From positions 24,156 to 88,155 of the forward strand of contig JAZDRN010000011.1 in NCBI GenBank assembly GCA_047501485.1: a stretch of DNA of 64,000 nucleotides. The letters are read 5' to 3'. How positions within the stretch are numbered: position 1 is the first letter of the stretch; the number at the start of each line of letters is the position of its first letter. Positions 25,060 through 33,336 of this stretch are shown in pieces. Under the pieces are notes generated by a model, which searched no databases, was not told the DNA's origin, and worked only from the letters and a program-made list of their open reading frames with translations. A program made the translations under genes and the position numbers. Source of the DNA: Ancrocorticia sp047501485 (GTDB taxonomy: Bacteria; Actinomycetota; Actinomycetes; Actinomycetales; Actinomycetaceae).

Positions 25060-26190
25060 ATGGCCGCCGACACCATCGCCTACATCAAACTCTCACACGT
25101 CATCCTCCCGCTCAAGACTGAGATCTCCGACGCCAAGGTATTCACCGGTCGTCAGAAGCCGATGACGGAAGTCCATTTCCTCTTCTGCGAGATCGAAACC
25201 TCAGAAGGACACACCGGAGTGGGCTTCGGTTACTCGAAACGGGCGGGCGGTCCCGCTCAGTTCGCCCACGCCAAGGAGATCGCTGACAACCTCATCGGGG
25301 AGGACCCGAACGACATCGACCGTCTCAGGGTCAAGCTCCTGTGGGCAGGAGCCTCTGTCGGACGATCCGGCGTGGCCGTGCAAGCCATCGCTGCGATCGA
25401 CGTCGCCCTGTGGGACCTCAAGGCCAAGCGCGCCGGCCTACCGTTGTCCAAGCTGATCGGCGCACATCGAGACGCGATCCGCTGCTACAACACATCCGGT
25501 GGCTTTCTGAACGCGCCGTTGTCCGCCGTCGTCGACAATGCGACGAAATCGCTTGAGGCCGGCATCGGAGGGATCAAGATCAAGGTGGGGCACCCCGACC
25601 ACAGGATCGATTTCGAGCGCCTCACCACGATGCGGGAGCACCTCGGCGATGACTTCCCCTTGATGGTGGATGCCAACCAGCAGTGGGATCGCCCCACCGC
25701 CATGCGCATGTGCAAGGCGATGGAGGAGTTCAATCTGATCTGGATCGAAGAACCCCTGGACGCCTATGACTACGTGGGTCATGCCGAACTCGCTCGTGAA
25801 ATCGCCACCCCCATCGCAACGGGTGAGATGCTCACCTCGGTGGCCGAACATCAGAAGCTGATCGAGCTACACTCGGCAGATTTCATTCAACCGGACGCTC
25901 CGCGCATCGGGGGCATTTCCGAGTTCCTCAAACTCACCACGCTGGCCGCCAATGCGGGATTGCAACTGGCTCCGCATTTCGCGATGGAGATTCACTCCCA
26001 TCTGGCCGCCACCTATCCGCTCGAACCCTGGGTGGAGCACTTCGATTGGCTGGATCCCCTCTTCAACGAACACATGGAGATCAAAGACGGACGGATGCTC
26101 GTCTCCGAGCGGCCGGGCCTGGGAGTCACGCTGTCCGAGCAGCTGCGCGCCTGGACCGTGGAGACCTTCGATATCGGAACCCGCCCGTAA
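25060..26190 (+). CDS. L-talarate/galactarate dehydratase (enolase superfamily)
   Basis: Dehydrates galactarate (mucate) and L-talarate to 5-keto-4-deoxyglucarate. From memory the 376-residue protein matches Salmonella talarate/galactarate dehydratase closely along its length: SDAKVFTGRQKPMTEV, GFGYSKRAGG, EIADNLIGEDPNDID, LLWAGASVGRSGVAVQAI, LPLMVDANQQWDR-type and IEEPLDAYDYVGHAELA segments. The catalytic Lys pair lies in GGIKIKVG, the metal ligands in VDANQQWD, IEEPL and TGEML, and the His in LAPHFAMEIH. Start ATG 25060 has AAAGGAG 6 nt upstream. A FadR-type regulator follows. Confidence 0.92.
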   Translation: MAADTIAYIKLSHVILPLKTEISDAKVFTGRQKPMTEVHFLFCEIETSEGHTGVGFGYSKRAGGPAQFAHAKEIADNLIGEDPNDIDRLRVKLLWAGASVGRSGVAVQAIAAIDVALWDLKAKRAGLPLSKLIGAHRDAIRCYNTSGGFLNAPLSAVVDNATKSLEAGIGGIKIKVGHPDHRIDFERLTTMREHLGDDFPLMVDANQQWDRPTAMRMCKAMEEFNLIWIEEPLDAYDYVGHAELAREIATPIATGEMLTSVAEHQKLIELHSADFIQPDAPRIGGISEFLKLTTLAANAGLQLAPHFAMEIHSHLAATYPLEPWVEHFDWLDPLFNEHMEIKDGRMLVSERPGLGVTLSEQLRAWTVETFDIGTRP

Positions 26191-26216
26191 CCGCCAGCCA
26201 TCCATGAGTTCCGATA

Positions 26217-26262
26217 CCTCTTCCAGGTCAGTCGGATAAAATACCGGGTGACCTGGAAGAGG
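26217..26262. promoter_or_regulatory. 14-bp inverted repeat between the dehydratase and GntR genes
   Basis: Perfect arms CCTCTTCCAGGTCA (26217-26230) and complement (26249-26262) flank 18 nt containing GGATAAAATACC. It could be a terminator of the dehydratase gene, or an operator over the promoter of the regulator, since the loop is AT-rich and -10-like. Confidence 0.45.
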
Positions 26263-26315
26263 CCGCGCCCCTCGGTTCGTCCTCCGCCTTCGAGCACCGA
26301 CCGCCCTGGAGAACG

Positions 26316-27041
26316 ATGAACGAGAATGGTGGTTCCCACCTGCGCCGGAACGATCCGCGCGGACTATCCCACGCCCTGGCCGTTCGTCTCAAGTCGGAGA
26401 TCGCGGCAGGACACCTGGCAGCGGGGGACAGGGTCCCTTCCGAGGCTGAATTGGGACGGGCCTACGAGGTTTCGCGAACGGTTGTCCGTGAGGCCGTCTC
26501 GCAGTTGCGCGCAGAGGGACTGGTGGAGACTTTTCAGGGTCGAGGTTCGTTCATCGCGGCTGCTGGTCCGCTGACCGGCAGGGGCGACGACGTCGAATCC
26601 TTCACCCTGGATCTGTCGGCCTCGCGTTCGGCTCGCGACGTGATGGAATTGCGGCTTGGATTGGAGACGCAGGCCGCGGCGCTGGCGGCGCGGCGGCACC
26701 GTGCCATTGACCTCGCGGGCATCGATCGAGCTCTCGCCGATTTCGAACACGCCGTCGCCACACAGAGCTCGACCATTGCCGCCGACTTCGCCATTCATCG
26801 AGCCATTGCCGTAGCCTCGGGGAACTCGTTGATCGTCGAGATCATCTCTGCCCTCGGCTCGCAATCGGTGCTGCTGCAACGCGCCAGCCTCCATGAGGAG
26901 GCGGACGTGATCTCACCCGGACACGGGGAGCTGTTGCGGCACGAACACCGCCAGATCGGCGATGCCATTTCCAGAGGAGACTCTGAAGGGGCCCGCGCCG
27001 CCATGTTCACCCATCTGGCTCGCTCTATGGCCGCTCTCTAA
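26316..27041 (+). CDS. GntR-family transcriptional regulator, FadR subfamily
   Basis: A 241-residue repressor-type regulator. The winged HTH covers residues about 10-75 (GDRVPSEAELGRAYEVSRTV, REAVSQLRAEGLVETFQGRG). The rest is an all-helical FCD-type effector domain, with the metal/ligand-binding Asp and His residues in DFAIHRAIAVASGN and HRQIGDAISRGD. FadR-type regulators in this context usually sense sugar acids. The adjoining dehydratase and the TTGTTATACAA site upstream of it suggest control of hexarate use. It ends 4 nt inside the convergent glycerate kinase gene. Confidence 0.88.
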   Translation: MNENGGSHLRRNDPRGLSHALAVRLKSEIAAGHLAAGDRVPSEAELGRAYEVSRTVVREAVSQLRAEGLVETFQGRGSFIAAAGPLTGRGDDVESFTLDLSASRSARDVMELRLGLETQAAALAARRHRAIDLAGIDRALADFEHAVATQSSTIAADFAIHRAIAVASGNSLIVEIISALGSQSVLLQRASLHEEADVISPGHGELLRHEHRQIGDAISRGDSEGARAAMFTHLARSMAAL

Positions 27042-28165
27042 AGCCGTCTGCCCGCGACGAGAAGACGGGTGGCGCGTTCGGCGGCATCGGCCAGATTCGC
27101 GCGGCCGTGGGCAAGCGCCTCGTCCAGCGCACACACTTCCGCCACAATAGGCATGAGCCCCACAAAGCCGTGATCGTAGAGTTCCTCGACACCGCTTCCC
27201 AGGCTGCCGGCGAAGCCGATAACGGGAACATTCGCGGCGCGGGCTACCCGAGCCACCCCAGACAGCGTCTTGCCCATCAAGGTCTGGCGATCCATAGCTC
27301 CCTCGCCGGTGAACACGACGTCCGCGTCCGCGACCGCGTCGGCTAAAGCCACGGCATCCACCACAACGTCGACGCCCGATTGCAGCTTGCCGCCCAAGAA
27401 GGCGCAGAAAGCGTAGCCCAACCCTCCCGCGGCGCCCGCACCCGGGGTTTGCGCCGGCCCATCCAGATGGTCGGCAACCCTCGCCAGCTGCTCCAACGCC
27501 TCATCGAGGAACGCGACGTCCTCGTGCGTGGCCCCCTTCTGAGGACCGAAGACAGCCGATGCGCCTCGCTCGCCCAATAACGGGTTGTCCACATCGCAGG
27601 CGACGCGAAAGTCAGTCGTGGCAAGGCGTCGATCGAGATCCGAGGTATCCAGCCGTTCCAGAGATCTCAAAGACGAGGGCGAGCCGTCCAGCTCATTGCC
27701 TTCCGCGTCCTGGAGAACGGCGCCGAGCGCGCGAAGCATTCCGGCGCCGCCGTCGTTCGTCCCGGAGCCGCCCAGGCCCACCAGAATCTCGGTGGCCCCC
27801 TCGTCCAGCGCGGCCAGAATCAACTGACCCACCCCGTAGCTTGTCATCGCCCGGATGCGACGGTTGCAGGGTGGAATCATACCCAGCCCGACGGCCTCGG
27901 CGACTTCGAGGATCGCGCGATCACCGGCAACCGCGAGGGTGCCTACGGCGTCTCCTCCCAGGCCATCGCGCAACGGCACTTCGATACGACGTGCGTCCAA
28001 GGCATCCGCCAGGGACTCCGTGAATCCCTCGCCACCGTCTGCCAAGGGGATCTCCGGGCAGTCGGCCTCGGGAAGAACGCGATGGACTCCCTCCGCGAGC
28101 GCGGCCGCCGCCTGTGCGGCGGACATGGACTCCTTGAAGCTATCGGGGCAGCAGACTATTTTCAT
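27038..28165 (-). CDS. garK: Glycerate kinase (GarK/GlxK family)
   Basis: Phosphorylates D-glycerate to 2-phosphoglycerate, the last step of hexarate catabolism before glycolysis. The 375-residue protein starts MKIVCCPDSFKESMSAAQAA, typical for the family, and carries IPLADGGEGFTESL, the glycine-rich LVGLGGSGTNDGGAGMLRAL (trim at 20 residues) and FTGEGAMDRQTLMGKTLSGV with the catalytic region. Start ATG 28165 is preceded by GGAG; the frame stays open far upstream into the glucarate dehydratase gene, but that extension is not coding. Last gene of the minus-strand operon. Confidence 0.93.
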   Translation of the reverse strand: MKIVCCPDSFKESMSAAQAAAALAEGVHRVLPEADCPEIPLADGGEGFTESLADALDARRIEVPLRDGLGGDAVGTLAVAGDRAILEVAEAVGLGMIPPCNRRIRAMTSYGVGQLILAALDEGATEILVGLGGSGTNDGGAGMLRALGAVLQDAEGNELDGSPSSLRSLERLDTSDLDRRLATTDFRVACDVDNPLLGERGASAVFGPQKGATHEDVAFLDEALEQLARVADHLDGPAQTPGAGAAGGLGYAFCAFLGGKLQSGVDVVVDAVALADAVADADVVFTGEGAMDRQTLMGKTLSGVARVARAANVPVIGFAGSLGSGVEELYDHGFVGLMPIVAEVCALDEALAHGRANLADAAERATRLLVAGRRL

Positions 28166-28201
28166 GGGAACTCCTTGAACTCCGGAACACCAGTCACAAT
28201 A

Positions 28202-28241
28202 CGGCACCGTGCCCGCACCATCGTCGGTGGGCACGGTGCCG
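28202..28241 (-). terminator. Hairpin between the glucarate dehydratase and glycerate kinase genes
   Basis: Perfect 13-bp arms (CGGCACCGTGCCC at 28202-28214 with 28229-28241) plus an inner CACC/GGTG pair. It begins 8 nt after the dehydratase stop on the minus strand; without a U-run it may only attenuate or protect the 3' end. Confidence 0.5.
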
Positions 28242-28248
28242 TTAGCGG

Positions 28249-29586
28249 TTACGGTCGCACAAGCGCGGGCTTCTTGTTGTCGAATGTCCAGCCGGGCACG
28301 AGGAACCGCATGCCTATGGCGTCGTCGCGGGCACCGGAGCCCTCCACCTTCTCCTTGTAGAGGGCATGGGCGGCGAGGATGCGCTCCATATCCGGTTCCA
28401 CACCCAGGCCGGGTTTTGCGGGGATGGCGACCTTGCCGTCGACTATCCGAGGCGGTTCCTTGGTGAGGCGCTCCAGACCCTCCTGCCAGATCCAGTGCGT
28501 ATCCAGCGCGTTGTATTCGCCGGGAGCGGCCGCCCCGCAGTGCGAGATCATCGCCAGCGAGATATCGAAATGGTTGTTGGAATGGCATCCCCAGGTCATG
28601 CCCATGTCGTGGCACAGCTGGGCGACGCGCACGGAGCCCTGCATGGTCCAGAAGTGCGGATCCGCCAGCGGAATGCTCACGGATTGTAGCGCGATGGAAT
28701 GCGTCATCTGCCGCCAGTCGGTGTTCACCATGTTGGTGGCCGTCGGCAGGCCGGTGGCACGGCGGAACTCTGCTAGGACCTCGCGGCCGGAGAACCCGCC
28801 CTCGGCACCGCAGGGGTCCTCCGCGTAGGTCAGGATGCCGACCTTGTCGCGGCACAGCTCGATAGCCTCCTGAAGCGACCACGCCCCGTTGGGATCCAAC
28901 GTGATGCGCGCGTCCGGGAAGCGCTCCTTCAGCGCCACGATCGCCTTCATCTCCTCCTCACCCGAGAGCACACCGCCCTTGAGCTTGAAATCCTTGAACC
29001 CGTACAGCCCGTGCGTGGCCTCCGCGAATCTCACGATGGCGTCCGGAGTCAGCGCCTCCTCGTGGCGGATACGGTACCATTCGACGTCCGAATCCTTCTC
29101 CCGCGCGTAGTCGAGGTCCGTCTTATCGGGATCGCCCACGTAGAAGAGGTAGCCGAGAGTTCTGACCTCATCGCGTACCTGGCCGTCTCCGAGCAGCGCC
29201 GCCACCGGCACTTCCAGGTGCTGACCCAACAGGTCCAGCAGCGCCGACTCGATGCAGGTCACAGCGTGGACCGTGGTGCGCAGATCGAAGGTCTGCAGGC
29301 CGCGGCCGCCGGAGTCGCGATCCGCGAACGCGGCCCCCACCTCGGCCAGGATATTCTTGTATTCGCCCAATGAGCGCCCGAGGACGATGTCCCTGGCGTC
29401 CTCGATGGTCTGGGTGATCTTCTCACCACCGGGGACCTCACCGATCCCCACGTTTCCATCGGAATCGGTCACGATCACGATATTGCGGGTGAAGTACGGG
29501 CCGTGAGCTCCTGAGAGGTTCAGTTCCATGCAGTCGCGGCCGGCCACTGGGTAGACGTCGATCTTTGCAACAGTAGGGGTGGACAT
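28249..29586 (-). CDS. gudD: Glucarate dehydratase GudD
   Basis: Enolase-superfamily enzyme converting D-glucarate (and L-idarate) to 5-keto-4-deoxyglucarate. The 445-residue length equals that of characterised GudD. Recognisable blocks are NLSGAHGPYFTRNIVIV, IGEVPGGEKI, GYLFYVGDPDKTDLDY, the Lys motif GFKDFKLKGGVL, metal ligands in ITLDPNGAWSL, YAEDPCG and ATNMVNTDWRQ, and the catalytic His in TWGCHSNNHFDISLAM. Start ATG 29586 has GAAAGAGAC upstream. With the galactarate dehydratase it lets both aldaric acids enter one pathway. Confidence 0.95.
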   Translation of the reverse strand: MSTPTVAKIDVYPVAGRDCMELNLSGAHGPYFTRNIVIVTDSDGNVGIGEVPGGEKITQTIEDARDIVLGRSLGEYKNILAEVGAAFADRDSGGRGLQTFDLRTTVHAVTCIESALLDLLGQHLEVPVAALLGDGQVRDEVRTLGYLFYVGDPDKTDLDYAREKDSDVEWYRIRHEEALTPDAIVRFAEATHGLYGFKDFKLKGGVLSGEEEMKAIVALKERFPDARITLDPNGAWSLQEAIELCRDKVGILTYAEDPCGAEGGFSGREVLAEFRRATGLPTATNMVNTDWRQMTHSIALQSVSIPLADPHFWTMQGSVRVAQLCHDMGMTWGCHSNNHFDISLAMISHCGAAAPGEYNALDTHWIWQEGLERLTKEPPRIVDGKVAIPAKPGLGVEPDMERILAAHALYKEKVEGSGARDDAIGMRFLVPGWTFDNKKPALVRP

Positions 29587-29683
29587 CTTTGTCTCTTTCC
29601 TGGTTAGAAGGGGAGGGTGCGAGGCGCCGCTACGAACGACGACGCCGGTGCCGCCTTTCGTGGATCGGTATTCGTTCGATAGG

Positions 29684-29722
29684 GGTTCCGGGTGACGCGG
29701 CGGCGGTGCGTCACCCGGAACC
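29684..29722 (-). terminator. Strong hairpin after the tartronate semialdehyde reductase gene
   Basis: A perfect 15-bp stem (GGTTCCGGGTGACGC at 29684-29698 with 29708-29722) has a 9-nt loop, 18 nt after the stop on the minus strand. No long U-run; possibly a partial terminator within the operon. Confidence 0.6.
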
Positions 29723-29740
29723 GCTAGGCCGGTGAGCCAC

Positions 29741-30640
29741 TCAGTCCAATGGTTCGCCGGGAGTGAGCTCGATGTTGGCCAGTTTCTCGTACACTCGCAC
29801 GAGCGAGGCGTGGTCCTCGCCCGCATGACCGTCGCCGTCGAGCACGCTCATCATTTCGCGTACGAGTGAGGTGAGCGGCAGCGGAGCGTTGACCCCGTGC
29901 CCGGTATCGAGCACATTGCCGAGATCCTTGATATGCAGATTGATCCGGAATCCCGGATCGAAGTTGCGTGCGAGCATCATGGGGACCTTGGCATCCATGA
30001 CGGTGGAGCCGGCGAGCCCGCCGCGAATCGCCTGGTATACGGCCTCGGGATCGACGCCGGCCTTCTGTGCCAGCGTGAATGCCTCGGCGCAGGCCGCAAT
30101 GTTGACGGCCACGATGGTCTGGTTGGCTAGCTTCGCGATATTGCCGGCTCCGATGGATCCCACGTAGGTCACGGTTCCGGCCATGGCATCGATGATCGGG
30201 GCGACGGCGTCGAACACGGCCCTGTCTCCACCCACCATCACGGACATGGTGGCGTCGATAGCCTTGGGCTCGCCCCCCGAAACGGGGGCGTCCAGCATAG
30301 AGATTCCCTTGGGCGCGAGCGCGTCGTGAATCTCACGCGAGACCAGCGGGGCGATCGAGGACATGTCCACGTAGATGAGGCCCTGGTGGGCGCCGGCGGC
30401 GATACCGCCCTCTCCCAGGGCGACCTCTGTGACCTGGGGCGAGTTCGGGAGCATCGTGATGACGAGCTCGCTTGCCTGTGCGGCCTCCGCGCCGTTGGCG
30501 ACGGGGCTCGCCCCGAGTTCGACGAGTTCAGCTACGGCTTCCTCGCTGTGGTCGTTGACATAGAGTTCGTGCCCGGCTTTGATGAGGTTCTTGGCCATGG
30601 GCTTGCCCATGATTCCGAGTCCGATGAATCCGATCTTCAT
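29741..30640 (-). CDS. garR: 2-hydroxy-3-oxopropionate (tartronate semialdehyde) reductase
   Basis: Beta-hydroxyacid dehydrogenase reducing tartronate semialdehyde to D-glycerate with NAD(P)H. The 299-residue protein opens with the Rossmann motif KIGFIGLGIMGKPMAKNLIK, then the substrate motif LDAPVSGGEPKAIDATMSVM and the catalytic Lys in GNIAKLANQTIVAVNI. These are the diagnostic GarR/GlxR segments. It starts at ATG 30640 with GGAGACATC upstream, 24 nt after the permease gene. With the glycerate kinase it defines the tartronate semialdehyde branch of hexarate catabolism. Confidence 0.93.
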   Translation of the reverse strand: MKIGFIGLGIMGKPMAKNLIKAGHELYVNDHSEEAVAELVELGASPVANGAEAAQASELVITMLPNSPQVTEVALGEGGIAAGAHQGLIYVDMSSIAPLVSREIHDALAPKGISMLDAPVSGGEPKAIDATMSVMVGGDRAVFDAVAPIIDAMAGTVTYVGSIGAGNIAKLANQTIVAVNIAACAEAFTLAQKAGVDPEAVYQAIRGGLAGSTVMDAKVPMMLARNFDPGFRINLHIKDLGNVLDTGHGVNAPLPLTSLVREMMSVLDGDGHAGEDHASLVRVYEKLANIELTPGEPLD

Positions 30641-30664
30641 GATGTCTCCGTTTCTGGTTGTCGG

Positions 30665-32023
30665 TTAGTTGATGACGAGACTCATCAAGAGCACCGCGCC
30701 CAAGCCCAGGATCGAGAGGACCGTGGTGTAGGTGGTACGAGACTTGATGGCGTCTGTCACGGACAGGTTGAAGTACTCCTTGAACATCCAGAACCCCGGA
30801 TCGTTCACATGGGAGAAGGCGATAGAGCCGGTGGTGGTCGCCAGCACCATGAGTTCGGGCGAGACTCCGGCTGTGACAACGAGAGGAGCGGCGATACCCG
30901 CCGCCGTGGCTACTGCGACCGTTGCCGAGCCGAGCGCGATACGCAGGATCACCGCGATGAGCCACGCGAGGATGATCGGAGAGATCGCCCAGCTCGAGGT
31001 CATGTCCGCGATGTAATCGGCGATACCCGCCGCCACGAGCACCTCTTTGAAGGCGCCGCCCGCGGCGATCACGAGAAGGATCATGGCCATGGCCTTGCCT
31101 GCCTCCGCGGCGGACTTCGCCACCGCGGTCATCGGGCGACCGATGCGGGGACCGAACACGTACATCGCGAGGAGGAGAGCCATGAGGAGGGCGATCGCGG
31201 GGGAGCCGAGGAAGTTGACGATCTCGGAGAGCCAATTCTCTGAGTCGACGAACATGTCGTAGATGGCCGCCCCGGCGATGAAGACCACCGGGAAGAGGGC
31301 GACAGTGAGGGAGACGGCGAGCGACGGGAGCTCTTCGTCCGGGATCTCCTCCTCGGACACCAGGCCTGTGGGGATCTGCGGGTTCATCTTCTTGATGAAA
31401 CCGAGCCGCGGCCACGTCATCGCGACGAAGACGCCGATCGGCACAGACATGATGAGACCATATGCGAGGGTCAATCCGACGGACGCCGAGTACATGCCGG
31501 CAACAGCGGTGGGACCGGGATGGGGCGGAAGGAAGGAATGCATCGTCGACAACGTGATGTACATCGGCAGGCCGACCCACAACAGGTTGGACTTCGTCGC
31601 GCGAACCAGAGTGAAGGCCACGGGAACGATGATGACGAAGGCGACCTCGTAGAACATCGTCACGCCGATGAGAACGGAGGTGACGACCATCGCCCACTGC
31701 ACGCCCTTCTCTCCGAAGGTGGCGACTATGCGGGCTGCAATGCGTCGGGCGGCTCCGGCGTCGCCCATAACGCGTCCGATCATAGCGCCGAGTCCGACGA
31801 CCACCAGGGTGGACTTCATCTGCCCGCCGATCCCGTTTTCGAGGATCTCGGCGATGGCGGAGACTCCCACCGGCTCGCCATCGACTGTGAGGCTCCCGGT
31901 GGCCGCCGCCCAGATGCCCACCAGGGTCGCCGTCAGCAGCAGTGCGATGAAGCCATTCAACTTCATCTTCGTCATAAGGAAGATAAGCAGCGCTACGGCC
32001 AGCGCCACGATTACAAGAGGCAT
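30665..32023 (-). CDS. GntP-family permease (gluconate/sugar-acid type)
   Basis: A 452-residue polytopic membrane protein of the gluconate:H+ symporter family, about 12-14 hydrophobic segments. Diagnostic stretches are KLNGFIALLLTATLVGIWAA, GLGAMIGRVMGDAGAARRIA, HSFLPPHPGPTAVAGMYSAS and the C-terminal GSIAFSHVNDPGFWMFKEYF. Homologues take up gluconate, glycerate or other sugar acids. Within an operon for glucarate/galactarate breakdown it is probably the hexarate importer, in place of the MFS carriers GudP/GarP of enterobacteria (inference). Start ATG 32023 follows GGAGAACCCC. Confidence 0.93.
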   Translation of the reverse strand: MPLVIVALAVALLIFLMTKMKLNGFIALLLTATLVGIWAAATGSLTVDGEPVGVSAIAEILENGIGGQMKSTLVVVGLGAMIGRVMGDAGAARRIAARIVATFGEKGVQWAMVVTSVLIGVTMFYEVAFVIIVPVAFTLVRATKSNLLWVGLPMYITLSTMHSFLPPHPGPTAVAGMYSASVGLTLAYGLIMSVPIGVFVAMTWPRLGFIKKMNPQIPTGLVSEEEIPDEELPSLAVSLTVALFPVVFIAGAAIYDMFVDSENWLSEIVNFLGSPAIALLMALLLAMYVFGPRIGRPMTAVAKSAAEAGKAMAMILLVIAAGGAFKEVLVAAGIADYIADMTSSWAISPIILAWLIAVILRIALGSATVAVATAAGIAAPLVVTAGVSPELMVLATTTGSIAFSHVNDPGFWMFKEYFNLSVTDAIKSRTTYTTVLSILGLGAVLLMSLVIN

Positions 32024-32180
32024 GGGGTTCTCCTATGTGAACTCGTCGTTGAGTATGCGGGGGAGTGCCGCGAAGGGCCTTCCGGGCGTTTGGATCTGCC
32101 GGCTCTCATGAGAGGAGCCGATAGGCTGGAACCCGTCCTCGCACGTCCATGTGCGGGAGCGAGCTTTCAACAGGAGCGAT

Positions 32181-33068
32181 TCAGATGCGAGTGACCGCCG
32201 CGACGGCTTCCTGGAGCGGCGTGCGGTACTCTTCCGCGAGCTCGCGAGCCGGCGCGAAGCAGCGGCCGGCTTCGACGCCCGCGTAGCGTAGGCCCTCCTT
32301 GAGTACGACGGGGAAGGTGGCCTTGTCGAGCAGGTTGCGCAGCGGCGAGAGCTTCTTCTGCAGCTCCAACGCCCTGTCCCGGTCTCCGCGCTGATATGAG
32401 GCGAAAAGTTCGGAGAGCAGCCGCGGAGCGATATTGGCTGTTGAGGCTATTGCGCCATCCGCTCCCATGGCGAGTGCCGGATATATCAGGGTGTCACGGC
32501 CCATGAGAACCACGAAATCGTCGGGAGTCTCGCGCAGGTAGTCCGCGGTGAGCGTCATATCGCCCGCCGAGTCCTTCACGCCGATGATGTTCGGGATCTC
32601 GGCCAGTTCGACGACGGTGTTGACCGCCAGTGCTACCTGGGTACGGCCGGGATTGGAGTACAGCAGAACCGGAAGATCAGTCTGCGCGGCAATCGCTCTG
32701 TAGTGTTCCACCAGTTCGGACTGGGTCGGAGTCATGAAATATGGCGTCAGCACCGAGAGGGCGGAAACGCCTCCCACCTCGCCGACCATCTGCGCCGTGC
32801 GTATGCAGTCGCGCGTGGTGATCTCCGAGGCGCCGGCGTACACGGGCACGCGGCCACCGACATGCTCCACCGTGATTTCCACGACCCGGCGTTTTTGGGC
32901 GTCGGTCAAACCATAGATCTCTCCAGATGAGCCGAGGACGAAGACGCCGTGCACGCCGTTGTCTATGGTGTAGTCGAGGACATCGCGTAGCCCCTGCTCG
33001 AATAAGTTTCCCTCCGAGTCCAGGGGAGTCACGAGCGCGGGAATGATTCCTGCGGGTTTGAACGTCAT
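32181..33068 (-). CDS. DapA/NAL-family lyase, candidate 5-keto-4-deoxyglucarate aldolase
   Basis: Class I (Schiff-base) lyase of the dihydrodipicolinate synthase/N-acetylneuraminate lyase superfamily, 295 residues. The pyruvate-carboxylate loop is GSSGEIYGLT, the catalytic Tyr is in PVLLYSNPGRTQ, and the Schiff-base Lys in NIIGVKDSAGDMTL. It heads the operon containing the permease, GarR, GudD and GarK; no GarL-type (HpcH) aldolase is present. That context favours cleavage of 5-keto-4-deoxyglucarate to pyruvate and tartronate semialdehyde. The alternative is KdgD-type dehydration to 2-oxoglutarate semialdehyde. Start ATG 33068 follows GGAGGGTAAC. Confidence 0.85.
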   Translation of the reverse strand: MTFKPAGIIPALVTPLDSEGNLFEQGLRDVLDYTIDNGVHGVFVLGSSGEIYGLTDAQKRRVVEITVEHVGGRVPVYAGASEITTRDCIRTAQMVGEVGGVSALSVLTPYFMTPTQSELVEHYRAIAAQTDLPVLLYSNPGRTQVALAVNTVVELAEIPNIIGVKDSAGDMTLTADYLRETPDDFVVLMGRDTLIYPALAMGADGAIASTANIAPRLLSELFASYQRGDRDRALELQKKLSPLRNLLDKATFPVVLKEGLRYAGVEAGRCFAPARELAEEYRTPLQEAVAAVTRI

Positions 33069-33142
33069 TGTTACCCTCCACAACGCTGCTCCGTTTCCGC
33101 CCCTTGCTCATGCGGATCGAATGCAGATCAATAGCTATCTAG

Positions 33143-33158
33143 GTAGACGATTGTCTAC
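33143..33158. promoter_or_regulatory. Operator-like palindrome between the DapA-like and IclR genes
   Basis: GTAGAC-GATT-GTCTAC is a perfect 6-4-6 inverted repeat in the 268-bp divergent region, 75 bp upstream of the lyase start. It is placed where the IclR regulator could control the hexarate operon and its own gene. Confidence 0.55.
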
Positions 33159-33336
33159 ATATGAAAACGATATGCCTGAAATAGTGAACAGTCAGCTAAA
33201 AATGGGGAGTGAATCCGATAATTAGGTGGCGTCCGTCACACGAGAGTCGCGACCTGGGACTGAGTGCCTATCTTCGGAGGGCTCGGTGACTCTGTATCCT
33301 TTGTTGTGGACTGACAGGCGTCTTGAAGGAGCGGGA

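Noticed and set aside
27038..28882. A 614-residue reading extending glycerate kinase upstream
   Set aside because: The extra 239 residues overlap the glucarate dehydratase gene and have no conserved sequence; a ribosome site sits before ATG 28165.
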